Source of the DNA: Robertmurraya_A mangrovi
Lineage (GTDB): Bacteria; Bacillota; Bacilli; Bacillales; Cytobacillaceae
Assembly (NCBI RefSeq): GCF_034427655.1
Contig: NZ_JAXOFX010000001.1
Span: 496,001 to 560,000, forward strand
Direction of reading: 5' to 3'
Length of the DNA: 64,000 nucleotides
Of the stretch, positions 52,406 through 60,493 are shown piece by piece. Position numbers and translations under genes: made by a program. The stretch's first letter is position 1, and the number at the start of each line of letters is the position of its first letter. The notes beneath the pieces were generated by a model. It was not told the origin of the DNA. It ran no database searches and worked only from the letters and a program-made list of their open reading frames with translations.

Positions 52406-52840
52406 ATGGATAAAATTCGGGATGTTATGACTAAAGATGTTGAATGCTGTACTTTATTAGATAATGTGTTTGAAGTAGCTGTAAAAATGAAGGATTTAAA
52501 TGTGGGAGCTATCCCTATTGTAGACAATGAAAAACTAGTTGGGATGATAACCGACCGGGATATTGTTGTTAGAGGAGTAGCGGAAAAAAATCCAGGGTCT
52601 ACGAAAGTGGAAGAAATCATGAGTGGTGAGATGATCACTTGTACTCCTGATACATCGACGAAAGAAGCAGCTGGTTTAATGTCTAAGCACCAGATTCGAC
52701 GCCTTCCAGTGGTGGAAAACGATAAGTTAGTGGGGATTGTGGCTCTTGGAGATTTAGCAGTTAGAAAGCGATCAGATGAACAAGCAGGAAGAGCTCTATC
52801 AGATATTTCTGAAACGAATGAAACAGGCTACCAACACTAA
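52406..52840 (+). CDS. ylbB: YlbB, CBS-domain protein
   Basis: 144 residues made of two CBS domains (about 1-60 and 70-130), starting D-V-M-T-K-D-V and repeating I-M-S-G-E-M-I-T-C; each ends in a G-I/M-x-T/A-D-R/L-D-I/L-A type strand-helix. Such pairs bind adenosyl nucleotides such as AMP, ATP or c-di-AMP and sense energy state. AGGAGG precedes the ATG. Position between two CAP-domain genes matches ylbB-ylbC of B. subtilis. Confidence 0.92.
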   Translation: MDKIRDVMTKDVECCTLLDNVFEVAVKMKDLNVGAIPIVDNEKLVGMITDRDIVVRGVAEKNPGSTKVEEIMSGEMITCTPDTSTKEAAGLMSKHQIRRLPVVENDKLVGIVALGDLAVRKRSDEQAGRALSDISETNETGYQH

Positions 52841-52866
52841 AAAAGGCACCTCAAGGTGTCTTTTTT
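52841..52866 (+). terminator. Terminator after ylbB
   Basis: AAAAGGCACCT / AGGTGTCTTTT with three-base loop and TTTTTT. Confidence 0.85.
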
Positions 52867-53034
52867 AGTTCTCTTTTATAAAAAATATAAAATTTAGTCA
52901 AAGATTGTTTCATTTTTGTTAAAACTTATGTTAAACAATTAAACATTCTATCAAAAAGAAAATCATAGATGATATAATATTTAAATAAGAAACGCATACA
53001 ATGATAGAAAAGATGATAGAGAGGAGGCTAACCT

Positions 53035-54105
53035 CTGCGCGCACTACTTAGAATTTTATTATTAATTTCTGCAGTACTATTAATTATTTTTTATTTAAAC
53101 ATTTCAGTCGAAGATGACTCGGAGGTCCTAGTGGATGAGAGATCTTCATCTCCTGAGCTTGACCAATCTCTAATTGAAGATGAGAGTATAAAACAGGACC
53201 CAGCTCTAAAACTTCCAAAGACAGGGTTACTTACTTTAGTCGGCAAGAGCACTTTAGAGCTTGAAAAAGAACTAGGAAGGCCTATGAGAGTTGACCCTAC
53301 ATACTACGGTTATGACTGGTGGATCTATAATAGTGATCTATCAAATTATATCCAAGTTGGTGTTGCCGATGATAAAGTTGTTACGGTTTACGCTATCGGT
53401 CCAAATGTAGATATTACCCCTTTTAAAATTGGTCAGCCTATTGAAAGAATCTATGCTTCAGCCTATATTGAACCTAATATCAGTCTAGAGTATGATGGGA
53501 GTTCCTATCGCTTTGAACTATCTGAAGCAGATATGAATACAAGACCACTCTTACAAATGGGTGACGTTTATGTTCAATTGTACTTTGATAAGTTTGACGG
53601 AATTTTATCAAGTATAAGACTATTAGATGCTGAAACTCTAATCAAGCTACGACCTTATGAGCTAGTTTATTTAGGAGACTTACTTGAAGTAAGCCCTGCA
53701 GAAGAAGGGGCAGAAGAGGAGGTTGAAAAAGGAAGCCAATTGCAAATATTAGATATCACTAATATTATGCGGGAAAGGCACCAGTTAAATAGACTAGGTT
53801 TTGACGAAAAAACTACTATCGTTGCTTATAATCATAGTAAAGATATGTTTGAAACAGAAGATTTCTCACATACTTCTGAAAAATATGGGGAATTATCTGA
53901 TCGTTTAGAAGCAGGAGAGGTTTTTTATCAATTAGCTGGTGAAAATATTGCCGCGAACTATATTGATGCTCCAGCTGTAATGGAAGGCTGGCTAAATAGT
54001 AAAGGCCACCGTGAAACTATGTTAAATGATAAGTTTACTCACATTGGAGTTGGGGTGTATAAGAAGCATTACACTCAGAACTTTATTCAAAAATGGGAAG
54101 AATAA
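53035..54105 (+). CDS. ylbC: YlbC, CAP-domain protein with CTG start
   Basis: Membrane-anchored CAP protein, 356 residues. GAGGAGG (53021-53027) stands 7 bases before a CTG at 53035, and a TAA is in frame just before it. From this CTG the frame gives a signal anchor (R-A-L-L-R-I-L-L-L-I-S) that the next standard start, GTG at 53131, would lose; that GTG also lacks spacing to a ribosome site. A CAP-associated N domain (about 65-200) precedes the CAP domain (about 235-350) with F-S-H-T-S-E-K, A-G-E-N-I-A-A-N, G-H-R-E-T-M-L-N and H-I-G-V-G-V. Role unknown, probably envelope or spore. Confidence 0.85.
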   Translation: MRALLRILLLISAVLLIIFYLNISVEDDSEVLVDERSSSPELDQSLIEDESIKQDPALKLPKTGLLTLVGKSTLELEKELGRPMRVDPTYYGYDWWIYNSDLSNYIQVGVADDKVVTVYAIGPNVDITPFKIGQPIERIYASAYIEPNISLEYDGSSYRFELSEADMNTRPLLQMGDVYVQLYFDKFDGILSSIRLLDAETLIKLRPYELVYLGDLLEVSPAEEGAEEEVEKGSQLQILDITNIMRERHQLNRLGFDEKTTIVAYNHSKDMFETEDFSHTSEKYGELSDRLEAGEVFYQLAGENIAANYIDAPAVMEGWLNSKGHRETMLNDKFTHIGVGVYKKHYTQNFIQKWEE

Positions 54106-54137
54106 AGTCTTGACTAAAAATTACAATACTAAGCAAT

Positions 54138-54169
54138 AAAAAGAGTCTAAGATTACCTTAGGCTCTTTC
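54138..54169. terminator. Terminator between ylbC and the minus-strand pair
   Basis: AAAGAG-t-CTAAG / CTTAG-g-CTCTTT, overlapping the stop of the convergent gene. Confidence 0.75.
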
Positions 54170-54517
54170 TATTTCATATCTATTAAATTGAAAATAGTGT
54201 TCCTTCCAATCTCCATATAGTCTAACTTTATCTCCTACACTTATTGGAATGGGCAAAGTTAGATTGGTAAGGGGAGTAATTTTTTTTACAGTCAGCATTT
54301 TAAACTCCGTTTTTAACTTAATCTCCGTAATAAGAATATAACGATGATAATAATACTTTGTTCTTTCCTCATAAATACTTTCAACAGTTCCTATCACCAT
54401 TGCTTCTTCTTTGACCTCACCTGATTTAAGCCATTTATCATTTTGGATTTTCATTTCTTTTTTCGTTAAATAATAAAAATAGATACATATAATGGGGATA
54501 ACTATGGCTGTAACCAT
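54158..54517 (-). CDS. Uncharacterised membrane-anchored protein
   Basis: 119 residues: N-terminal membrane helix (2-18, rich in Ile and Val) followed by K-K-E-M-K-I and a soluble beta-rich domain with V-I-G-T-V-E-S-I-Y and V-G-D-K-V-R-L-Y-G-D-W, resembling OB- or NfeD-like barrels; I recognise no family. ATG behind GAGGTGG. It lies 14 bases after the thioesterase gene and is likely cotranscribed. Confidence 0.62.
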   Translation of the reverse strand: MVTAIVIPIICIYFYYLTKKEMKIQNDKWLKSGEVKEEAMVIGTVESIYEERTKYYYHRYILITEIKLKTEFKMLTVKKITPLTNLTLPIPISVGDKVRLYGDWKEHYFQFNRYEIERA

Positions 54518-54531
54518 GCTTTACCACCTCA

Positions 54532-55041
54532 TCATTTTTGGTTTTTGTTCATTCTATTTTCTTTTTCAATAACAAAAAAACTACCGGAAGCTTGGGCTAT
54601 TTTTTTACCGTCCGACCTGAATACATCGCTTGAGATTACCATTGTTTTCGAACCTTTATGATCAATTTCAGCCCTACATGTTAGGTAGTCACCTTTTCCT
54701 ACAGTCAAGTAGTGTACGTTAAGCTGAGTGGTCACTGCCCCGTACCCACTAGGTAGTAGAGAATTTGCTAAAGTACCCATAGCTGTGTCTATAACAGTAG
54801 CCGTAATTCCTCCATGAACAATACCTAGGGAATTATCCAGAAGTGGAGTAATTGGAATGGTAAGTTCACATACTTGATCTTGGATGGTTCGTTCCATGTG
54901 AAGCAGACCACCGATATATGAACTGTTTAGATTCAATTTCTTTTTGTTAAAACCCTCAAGGAGTTGATTTAAGACTTCTAGCTCCTCAGTCGTTGCATCC
55001 TCAATACATGTATCAAATAATTGTTGAAGCTTTTCTTTCAT
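54532..55041 (-). CDS. PaaI-family hotdog-fold thioesterase
   Basis: 169 residues; the C-terminal two-thirds is a hotdog thioesterase with the PaaI pattern S-L-G-I-V-H-G-G-I-T-A-T-V-I-D-T-A-M-G, whose His-Gly-Gly and Asp/Thr belong to the active site, then V-T-T-Q-L-N-V-H-Y-L and S-D-V-F-R-S-D-G-K. It has an extra helical N-terminal part of about 50 residues. Substrate acyl-CoA unknown. First gene of a two-gene minus-strand unit. Confidence 0.85.
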   Translation of the reverse strand: MKEKLQQLFDTCIEDATTEELEVLNQLLEGFNKKKLNLNSSYIGGLLHMERTIQDQVCELTIPITPLLDNSLGIVHGGITATVIDTAMGTLANSLLPSGYGAVTTQLNVHYLTVGKGDYLTCRAEIDHKGSKTMVISSDVFRSDGKKIAQASGSFFVIEKENRMNKNQK

Positions 55042-55198
55042 TGTAAGTGCACCACCTAATACATTCTGCTATTTTACTATATCATTTATTGTCACTTTTT
55101 ACATTTTTCTTTTCAGATATGATTTAATTTTGAATCACACTTCTAAAACTAAATCATACAGTATCATAGGCTATTGTATTACTTAGAGGTGAAATACA

Positions 55199-55612
55199 AT
55201 GACGAAGAAACTACACCCTTCAGTTGAACAGTTTAAAGGCTTTGTTAAATCAAATCCCAAATTGATCCAAGAAGTTCGTAGAGGAAACACAACGTGGCAG
55301 GAGTTATTTGAAGATTGGTACTTACTTGGTGAAGAAGATTCTAGGTGGGATGATTACCGCGATCAGAAGACAAAGGCTAAATCAGAAAAAGCAAAAGAGG
55401 AAACTAGTAAAGACTGGATGTCTAGTGTTTTTGGTGCAATGAAGAATATGGACCCAAATCAGTTACAAGGGCATATTACCAATCTTAGTCAGGCGATTGG
55501 CGCGATTCAAGGAGTTATTTCTACGTTTCAGGGGGGAAGCAGTCAATCACCCACCTCATCTAATCCAACTCCACAGCAGCCGTCCCATCCCTTCCAATTC
55601 AGAAAAGACTAA
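55199..55612 (+). CDS. ylbD: YlbD, putative spore coat-associated protein
   Basis: 137 residues: conserved N-terminal block L-H-P-S-V-E-Q-F-K-G-F-V with T-T-W-Q-E-L-F-E-D-W-Y-L-L-G-E, a Lys/Glu linker and a Gln/Ser/Pro-rich C-terminal tail. Matches the B. subtilis YlbD family, annotated as putative coat protein. No signal peptide. GAGGTG precedes the ATG. 14 bases before ylbE; probably sporulation-controlled, but I could not place a sigma-E or sigma-K promoter. Confidence 0.88.
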   Translation: MTKKLHPSVEQFKGFVKSNPKLIQEVRRGNTTWQELFEDWYLLGEEDSRWDDYRDQKTKAKSEKAKEETSKDWMSSVFGAMKNMDPNQLQGHITNLSQAIGAIQGVISTFQGGSSQSPTSSNPTPQQPSHPFQFRKD

Positions 55613-55626
55613 CGGGGGAGTAGAAC

Positions 55627-55869
55627 ATGAGAAAGGATGTTATAGACTATATACAGCAACAACCCCAATTAAAACAATATTTACGAGAGCAGCCTATATG
55701 GTATCGTAGGTTATCTAGAAATCCAAATGAGTTACAAGCATTTGAGATTGCGTCTTTGCATTATTACAAAAAGACCATTCCTCACCAAGTAGAAAAATTT
55801 ACAAATGGGTTACAAATGGCTTCGATGATGATGAGCATGTTTCAAGCTATGAATAGCAATCAGACTTAG
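55627..55869 (+). CDS. ylbE: YlbE-like protein
   Basis: 80 residues starting M-R-K-D-V-I-D-Y-I, with Q-P-I-W-Y-R-R-L-S-R-N-P, the YlbE signature, and a Met-rich C-terminal helix (M-A-S-M-M-M-S-M-F). Cytoplasmic, small and helical. GGGGGAG precedes the ATG. Forms a pair with ylbD; unknown function, probably spore-related by association. Confidence 0.88.
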   Translation: MRKDVIDYIQQQPQLKQYLREQPIWYRRLSRNPNELQAFEIASLHYYKKTIPHQVEKFTNGLQMASMMMSMFQAMNSNQT

Positions 55870-55901
55870 AAAAGGCTTTTCGCTAGGGAGAGCTTTTTCT
55901 T
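55869..55901 (+). terminator. Terminator after ylbE
   Basis: GAAAAGGCTTT / AGAGCTTTTTC, 11-bp stem with two G-U pairs, then TTTTTG. Confidence 0.7.
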
Positions 55902-56018
55902 TTTGTCCTAAGTAAAACTTGTTTATATTGTTTTCTAAGGAAAATTATTTAAGACGAAATTAATCATTTCACTTCATAAGCTATTTCATGTTAATATATT
56001 AGATGGAGGTGAGCTTAT

Positions 56019-56453
56019 TTGCTTGCTACATCAGAAAGAATTGAAATATTGGACCAGGCAGAAGAACTGGCAAACATGATTTTACAATCAGACATAGCGG
56101 AATACTACCGTTTTTGTTTAAATAAATTATCTGAACAAGATACACAGAGGAAAATCAGTGCCTTTGTAAAAGCAAAGGAACAGTATGAGGAAGTCCAAAG
56201 GTTTGGCAGATACCATCCCGATTATAAAAAAATTATGATGGATATACGGGAATTAAAAAGAGAAATGGACTTAGATCTCAACGTTGCTGAATTCAAAAGA
56301 GCAGAAAATGAGCTACAGGAGCTATTGGATAAGGTAAGTGTAATCATTGGTCACTCTGTATCCGAACATATTAAAGTTCCAACAGGTAACCCCTTCTTTG
56401 AATCAAGTTGTGGTGGAGGATGCAGTACTGGGGGAAGCTGTGGTTGCTCATAA
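56019..56453 (+). CDS. ylbF: YlbF (RicF), Y-complex subunit
   Basis: 144-residue helical protein of the YlbF/YmcA family. With YmcA and YaaT it forms the Y-complex, which binds iron-sulfur clusters, directs RNase Y cleavage of operon mRNAs and is needed for competence, sporulation and biofilm formation in B. subtilis. The C-terminus S-C-G-G-G-C-S-T-G-G-S-C-G-C supplies four cysteines, fitting cluster binding. TTG start with GGAGGTGAG 6 bases upstream. Own terminator. Confidence 0.93.
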   Translation: MLATSERIEILDQAEELANMILQSDIAEYYRFCLNKLSEQDTQRKISAFVKAKEQYEEVQRFGRYHPDYKKIMMDIRELKREMDLDLNVAEFKRAENELQELLDKVSVIIGHSVSEHIKVPTGNPFFESSCGGGCSTGGSCGCS

Positions 56454-56464
56454 GGAGTACATTC

Positions 56465-56493
56465 TAAAGCATGAATTTTTCATGCTTTTTTCT
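56465..56493. terminator. Bidirectional terminator after ylbF
   Basis: AAAGCATGAA / TTCATGCTTT with T-run on the plus strand. Confidence 0.8.
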
Positions 56494-56503
56494 TTTTATT
56501 ATA

Positions 56504-56824
56504 CTACTTTCTTAAACGGATACAATTTGTACATAGATTTCCACAACAAAACATCTTTTCTTGAGGCACGTAAAATAGGTGACGATAAACAAAAAGGGGA
56601 TAATCAGATCTAACATAAATAGTTTCAGAATGAAGCTGCTTGCCTTTCATTACTTTTCCTGCGTTGCTACGAATAAGTTTATTCAAATCCTTTTCTACAA
56701 AATTTTCGTTAACTGTAACATATAAAAAAGGAATTCCTGCTACTTTCTGATAATGGCATTGCTGAACTTCTTTTTCCTTTGAAAGTAAGTGAACAAATTC
56801 CTCCCAAATCACTTCAAGATTCAT
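56504..56824 (-). CDS. Unknown protein with C-terminal four-cysteine motif
   Basis: 106-residue soluble protein with no family I recognise. Residues 1-80 look alpha/beta (P-F-L-Y-V-T-V-N-E, then Y-V-R-S-D-Y-P-L-F-V-Y). It ends C-C-G-N-L-C-T-N-C-I-R, a CC-x3-C-x2-C cluster resembling the cysteine motif of oxidoreductase-like N-terminal domains and able to bind a metal or cluster. GGTGGG precedes the ATG. It faces ylbF, another cysteine-rich protein, tail to tail. Confidence 0.65.
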   Translation of the reverse strand: MNLEVIWEEFVHLLSKEKEVQQCHYQKVAGIPFLYVTVNENFVEKDLNKLIRSNAGKVMKGKQLHSETIYVRSDYPLFVYRHLFYVPQEKMFCCGNLCTNCIRLRK

Positions 56825-56996
56825 CTAGAGTCCCACCATTCTTTTTAATTAAGTATATTTCATTATTAACTTTTTCAGAATATACTATATATTTTAAACA
56901 AAGGCTAAACTTTAACTAAGTGTAGGATTGATATTTTATTGTCTACTATGCTAGACTAATAAAAACGCCTGTAGAATTTAAAGGGGAAAATCAAGT

Positions 56997-57272
56997 ATGC
57001 TAGGTCAACGACAAGGGATTATTGTTTGGCTTTATTCTCTTAAACAAGCTAAGATGCTTAGAAAATTTGGAAACGTTCACTATGTTTCGAAACGTCTAAA
57101 ATATGTTGTATTATATTGTGATTTAGAAGATGCTGAAGGAATTATGGAAAAAATTAATTCTTATTCCTTTGTTAAAAAAGTAGAACCATCTTACAAACCG
57201 TTCTTAAAAGACGAATATGAAAATTCTAAGCCGGATAAAGCAAAAGAGTATGATTATAAAATGGGAATCTAA
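56997..57272 (+). CDS. ylbG: YlbG, UPF0298 family
   Basis: 91-residue protein beginning M-L-G-Q-R-Q-G-I-I-V-W-L-Y, with L-R-K-F-G-N-V-H-Y-V-S-K-R-L-K-Y-V-V-L-Y, the UPF0298 signature. Soluble; in B. subtilis linked by position to ylbF, function unknown. AAAGGGGA precedes the ATG. Followed by a strong terminator. Confidence 0.93.
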   Translation: MLGQRQGIIVWLYSLKQAKMLRKFGNVHYVSKRLKYVVLYCDLEDAEGIMEKINSYSFVKKVEPSYKPFLKDEYENSKPDKAKEYDYKMGI

Positions 57273-57276
57273 TTAT

Positions 57277-57304
57277 AAAAAGGTGAGGGATTCCCTCACC
57301 TTTT
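57277..57304. terminator. Terminator after ylbG
   Basis: AAAAGGTGAGGG / CCCTCACCTTTT, 12-bp stem with three-base loop. Confidence 0.87.
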
Positions 57305-57320
57305 GTGTTTCTCTTATAAC

Positions 57321-57710
57321 CTATTGTAACGGTGGAATATAGTGATTTAATCTTAATATACCTATTAAGTACTGGAAATATAATTCTTTTTCGGAAAATT
57401 GGGTAGATGGTTTCACACTCAATTGAATGATTTCCTTCTCTAACGCGCTAGCGGTTTCGTCAAATAAGTCATATCTTTTATTAGGTGTTACATTTGGGTT
57501 CGGAATTCCTTCTCGACATATATAGAGGGCTTGGAACTTACCCGGATCTGTTGGCTTGCAGACTACAACAAGTGACGTAACACTTCTCTCGTTAACAGTA
57601 GTATGGAGTGCCATCATTTTTGAGAGACGATGACCATTAGCTTTTGCTAACTCAATTAACTCATAAATATCTGAATAACCTTCCCCTAATTCTATGAATC
57701 GTTGGATCAA
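57321..57710 (-). CDS. Conserved hypothetical protein (DUF7147-like)
   Basis: 129-residue soluble protein: an N-terminal M-I-Q-R-F-I-E-L-G-E-G-Y-S-D-I-Y-E-L-I, a beta-rich middle (S-L-V-V-V-C-K-P, A-L-Y-I-C-R-E-G) and an aromatic C-terminus ending H-Y-I-P-P-L-Q. Similar proteins occur in Bacillus near ylbG and some have been misnamed methylthioribose kinase; I think DUF7147 but cannot verify. TTG start with AAGGAGGAAA upstream. Confidence 0.68.
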   Translation of the reverse strand: MIQRFIELGEGYSDIYELIELAKANGHRLSKMMALHTTVNERSVTSLVVVCKPTDPGKFQALYICREGIPNPNVTPNKRYDLFDETASALEKEIIQLSVKPSTQFSEKELYFQYLIGILRLNHYIPPLQ

Positions 57711-58076
57711 AAAATTTCCTCCTTACAAAATCCTTCTCAAAATAGCTTATAACAGTATTGAAGATTTCCCTCCTACTTTAACATGTTTTTTTCCGAAAAA
57801 GAAGTACAAACCCTGGTCCCTATACCCACCAGTGCTTACGGGAGATTTCGATTAATTTAACAAAATCCATATTATTACATAATTCGATCTTTTGTAGGTA
57901 TTTTTCACTAATTGCTTAAAAAATTATGTGACGTATGTCCTTCTATCTGCTATTGTTAAATTAGGCTCTTTTCTATGACTTATTTACTCTTAACCTACAT
58001 AATTCTAACATTTAAGAAATGGGCCCAATTCTACAAATCAAGACTTAAAGTAATCTATTTTAAAGGGGAACTTTCA
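57711..58076. other. Divergent intergenic region
   Basis: About 365 bases. No gene or operator supported; the in-frame ATG at 57975 of the downstream gene has no ribosome site. Confidence 0.35.
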
Positions 58077-59507
58077 ATGTGGAAGACATCGTTCACTATA
58101 TTTTTCATATTGACTACTGCTATTTCGGCCATGTTATTTTGGCAATGGAATGTTTATTCTAAGCAAGACGAATCTTCCAATAATAGGGTACTAGAACGAG
58201 CACATCAGACTATTACTATTGAATCTAAGAAAGAATCTCTAAATGTCACGCAAACGATAACGTGGCTAACTAATGGGAAAGAATATAGTGTTGTTATTCC
58301 AGAATCGGTCTCTAAGTGGAGTTGTCTAAAAAAAGATGACGAAGAGTGTGAGTCCAAAGATGAGAATCCTTTCACCTTTAGAGTGGATAATGGACAATTT
58401 ACTTTTAAACTTAAAGTTCCTATCAATGAAGGTGAAAAATCCTTTTTATTAAATGAATGGGAAGTCAATATACCAGATGTAAAGATGACAAAAACGTCTA
58501 TAGAAATTGTGGATTATAGTAGAAGAGAAGGGACTTGGGTAACCGGCTTACCTTTAAAAGGAATGAATGAATTAGACTTGATTGACCACTATGTGTTTGA
58601 AGGTTCATCTTCAGCTACTTCATTATACTGGCAGTCCAGGCCACTATTCTTAATTCATAATCAGCAGGATCTCTCCTATTATTCTAAAAATAAGGCTCAA
58701 GAAATAAATTCATTTAAATCCTTAAAGACTCTAAAAGGTATTCCTTCTTTATCCATTGTTATGACGGATCAATATTCCGAAACCAATGGAAATGGTCTGA
58801 TAATATCAAAACCTTCTATCAAAGAAAAAACACTTGAGAGAAAGATTATTAGAGCTTATTTTAATACCAAATTTGAACGCTTACCAATAGAAGAAAGTTG
58901 GTTAGTGGACGTATTTACTTCCATTGTAATTAAACAAGAAAGTAAATCAGTAAAAGGAAATAAAGTAATAAATGAGCTAAAAAATAAACTGGATAAGGAT
59001 ACTTTCAATAAGTTTATTCAGCAAGTAATAAACGAAGAACAACCTATTAATCCTGAATCCTTGGATCAGTTGCTAGAAGATTTATATGGAAAAGGAACAC
59101 ATTTCTTTAAATTAAATAAAAATGAATCAACCAAGTTCATCCCTCTTTATTTTTACGAGAACCGCAAAGTAGTGATCAATGAAAAAGAACATAAAGATAT
59201 TGAACTTATCTATAAAGAAGAGCAAAAACTTTTCCCTTTTATAGAGACTATGACTGCCCTCGGTTTTGAAGTAAAGGTGTTATCTGACAAAGAAACCCTA
59301 CTACTTAGTAAAGGGAATAATAGTTATCGCTTTTTCTTAAACCAAAATATCTTTATATACAATGAAGAAGATTATGGGCTATTAGAGAATCCATTAATCA
59401 ATTTACACGGACAAATTTATATTGACTTCAGATGGCTGCACACTCTATTTAAAATTTCAATGGATGAAACAGAAGAAAGTATTGTTTTAACTCTACCTGA
59501 AGAGTAA
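58077..59507 (+). CDS. Exported stalk-domain-like protein, unknown function
   Basis: 476 residues with an N-terminal signal anchor (T-I-F-F-I-L-T-T-A-I). The ATG at 58077 has AAAGGGGAA 7 bases upstream, giving a normal signal; the earlier in-frame ATG at 57975 does not. The N-terminal half is beta-rich, a helical region follows (about 270-350), and the C-terminus (I-D-F-R-W-L-H-T-L-F, ending V-L-T-L-P) looks like a copper-amine-oxidase N-type stalk domain. Lys/Glu-rich; only one cysteine pair (near residue 82). Probably cell-surface; function unknown. Confidence 0.65.
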   Translation: MWKTSFTIFFILTTAISAMLFWQWNVYSKQDESSNNRVLERAHQTITIESKKESLNVTQTITWLTNGKEYSVVIPESVSKWSCLKKDDEECESKDENPFTFRVDNGQFTFKLKVPINEGEKSFLLNEWEVNIPDVKMTKTSIEIVDYSRREGTWVTGLPLKGMNELDLIDHYVFEGSSSATSLYWQSRPLFLIHNQQDLSYYSKNKAQEINSFKSLKTLKGIPSLSIVMTDQYSETNGNGLIISKPSIKEKTLERKIIRAYFNTKFERLPIEESWLVDVFTSIVIKQESKSVKGNKVINELKNKLDKDTFNKFIQQVINEEQPINPESLDQLLEDLYGKGTHFFKLNKNESTKFIPLYFYENRKVVINEKEHKDIELIYKEEQKLFPFIETMTALGFEVKVLSDKETLLLSKGNNSYRFFLNQNIFIYNEEDYGLLENPLINLHGQIYIDFRWLHTLFKISMDETEESIVLTLPEE

Positions 59508-59524
59508 TGGACTTTATGACAGTC

Positions 59525-59560
59525 AAAAAAGAAAACCCTGCAGGAAATCCTGCAGGGTCC
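59525..59560 (-). terminator. Terminator oriented to the minus strand
   Basis: ACCCTGCAGG / CCTGCAGGGT with loop AAAT; on the minus strand the tail is TTTCTTTTTTGACT, on the plus strand only CCTTCTAT. It therefore mainly ends the minus-strand small gene at 59618-59734, and may serve the stalk-domain gene less well. Confidence 0.75.
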
Positions 59561-59617
59561 TTCTATATCCTTTAACAGGATAGAAGGCAAAGGGAGAGGA
59601 GAAACCGGAGGAAGAAC

Positions 59618-59734
59618 TTATGGGGAAACGTAAGTCTTCTCCGCGGTTGGCAACAACATCCTCGAATAGATGTTGTTAATTTCATTATTTCCATAAAAGA
59701 ACGTGTTATACACGAAATCAGTATATTTTTTCAT
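59618..59734 (-). CDS. Putative 38-residue protein on the minus strand
   Basis: Short frame starting M-K-K-Y-T-D-F-V-Y-N-T-F-F-Y-G-N-N-E and ending E-K-T-Y-V-S-P: Tyr/Phe/Asn-rich and protein-like in composition. GAAAGG lies 9 bases before the ATG. A terminator with a proper U-run on the minus strand stands about 60 bases after the stop, which is hard to explain without a minus-strand transcript. No family recognised. A competing 19-residue frame with a perfect GGAGGAAG lies antisense at 59620-59679. Confidence 0.45.
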   Translation of the reverse strand: MKKYTDFVYNTFFYGNNEINNIYSRMLLPTAEKTYVSP

Positions 59735-59913
59735 AGAAAAGAGCCTTTCATATTTATGAATAACACACGTAATAATTATGGATGTTAAATAATAGAGAAA
59801 GTATGCATGAATACGCTTACAAGAATGTTGTTGGCTACTATCTATCAATTATGGTAGGATAATGAAGAATGTACACATAAGAAAAGAGCTTACAAAATGA
59901 TTGGTGTGATTGA

Positions 59914-60468
59914 ATGAGAGTTGTTTCAGGAGACTTAAAAGGTAAGTCACTAAAAGCTGTACCAGGTAATACTACTAGACCTACAACAGACAAGGTTAAA
60001 GAAGCAATGTTTAATATAATTGGTCCTTATTTTAATGGTGGAATTGGTTTAGATTTATTTGCTGGTAGCGGTGGCTTAGGGATTGAGGCCCTAAGTAGAG
60101 GGGCAGATAAGGTTATTTTTGTTGACCGAGATGGAAAAGCTATACAAACCATTAAAGAAAATATTAAAACGTGTGGATTAGAAGAGAAAACAGAAGTTTA
60201 TCGAAATGACGCCGACCGAGCAATAAAAGCGATTCTAAAAAGAGAACTAGTACTAGATTATATCTTTTTAGACCCACCATATAAGAAGCAGCAACTGCTT
60301 AATCTACTGACACTGATAGATAAGGAAAAATTGTTGTCTGAAAACGGAGTTATTGTTTGTGAACATAGTAGTGAAGTGGAGCTTCCAAATGAAATAGGGA
60401 GTTTCTTTATGAAAAAGTATGAGAAATATGGAATTATTGCCATTTCTATATATACATATATGCCATAA
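59914..60468 (+). CDS. rsmD: 16S rRNA (guanine966-N2)-methyltransferase RsmD
   Basis: SAM-dependent methyltransferase acting on G966 of 16S rRNA. 184 residues; RsmD start R-V-V-S-G-D-L-K-G-K with the substrate loop T-R-P-T-T-D-K-V-K-E, SAM loop D-L-F-A-G-S-G-G-L-G near residue 50, and catalytic F-L-D-P-P-Y near 120. Corresponds to B. subtilis YlbH. ATG start; coaD follows after 25 bases, the usual pairing. Confidence 0.95.
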   Translation: MRVVSGDLKGKSLKAVPGNTTRPTTDKVKEAMFNIIGPYFNGGIGLDLFAGSGGLGIEALSRGADKVIFVDRDGKAIQTIKENIKTCGLEEKTEVYRNDADRAIKAILKRELVLDYIFLDPPYKKQQLLNLLTLIDKEKLLSENGVIVCEHSSEVELPNEIGSFFMKKYEKYGIIAISIYTYMP

Positions 60469-60493
60469 TGGTTGTTGAATAAGGGGGATTCAC

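Noticed and set aside
57811..57830. CTGG...CCAG hairpin
   Set aside because: Only four base pairs, expected by chance.
59620..59679. 19-codon plus-strand frame with perfect GGAGGAAG site
   Set aside because: It overlaps antisense a longer minus-strand frame with a matching terminator, and has no plus-strand terminator of its own; cannot be supported alone.
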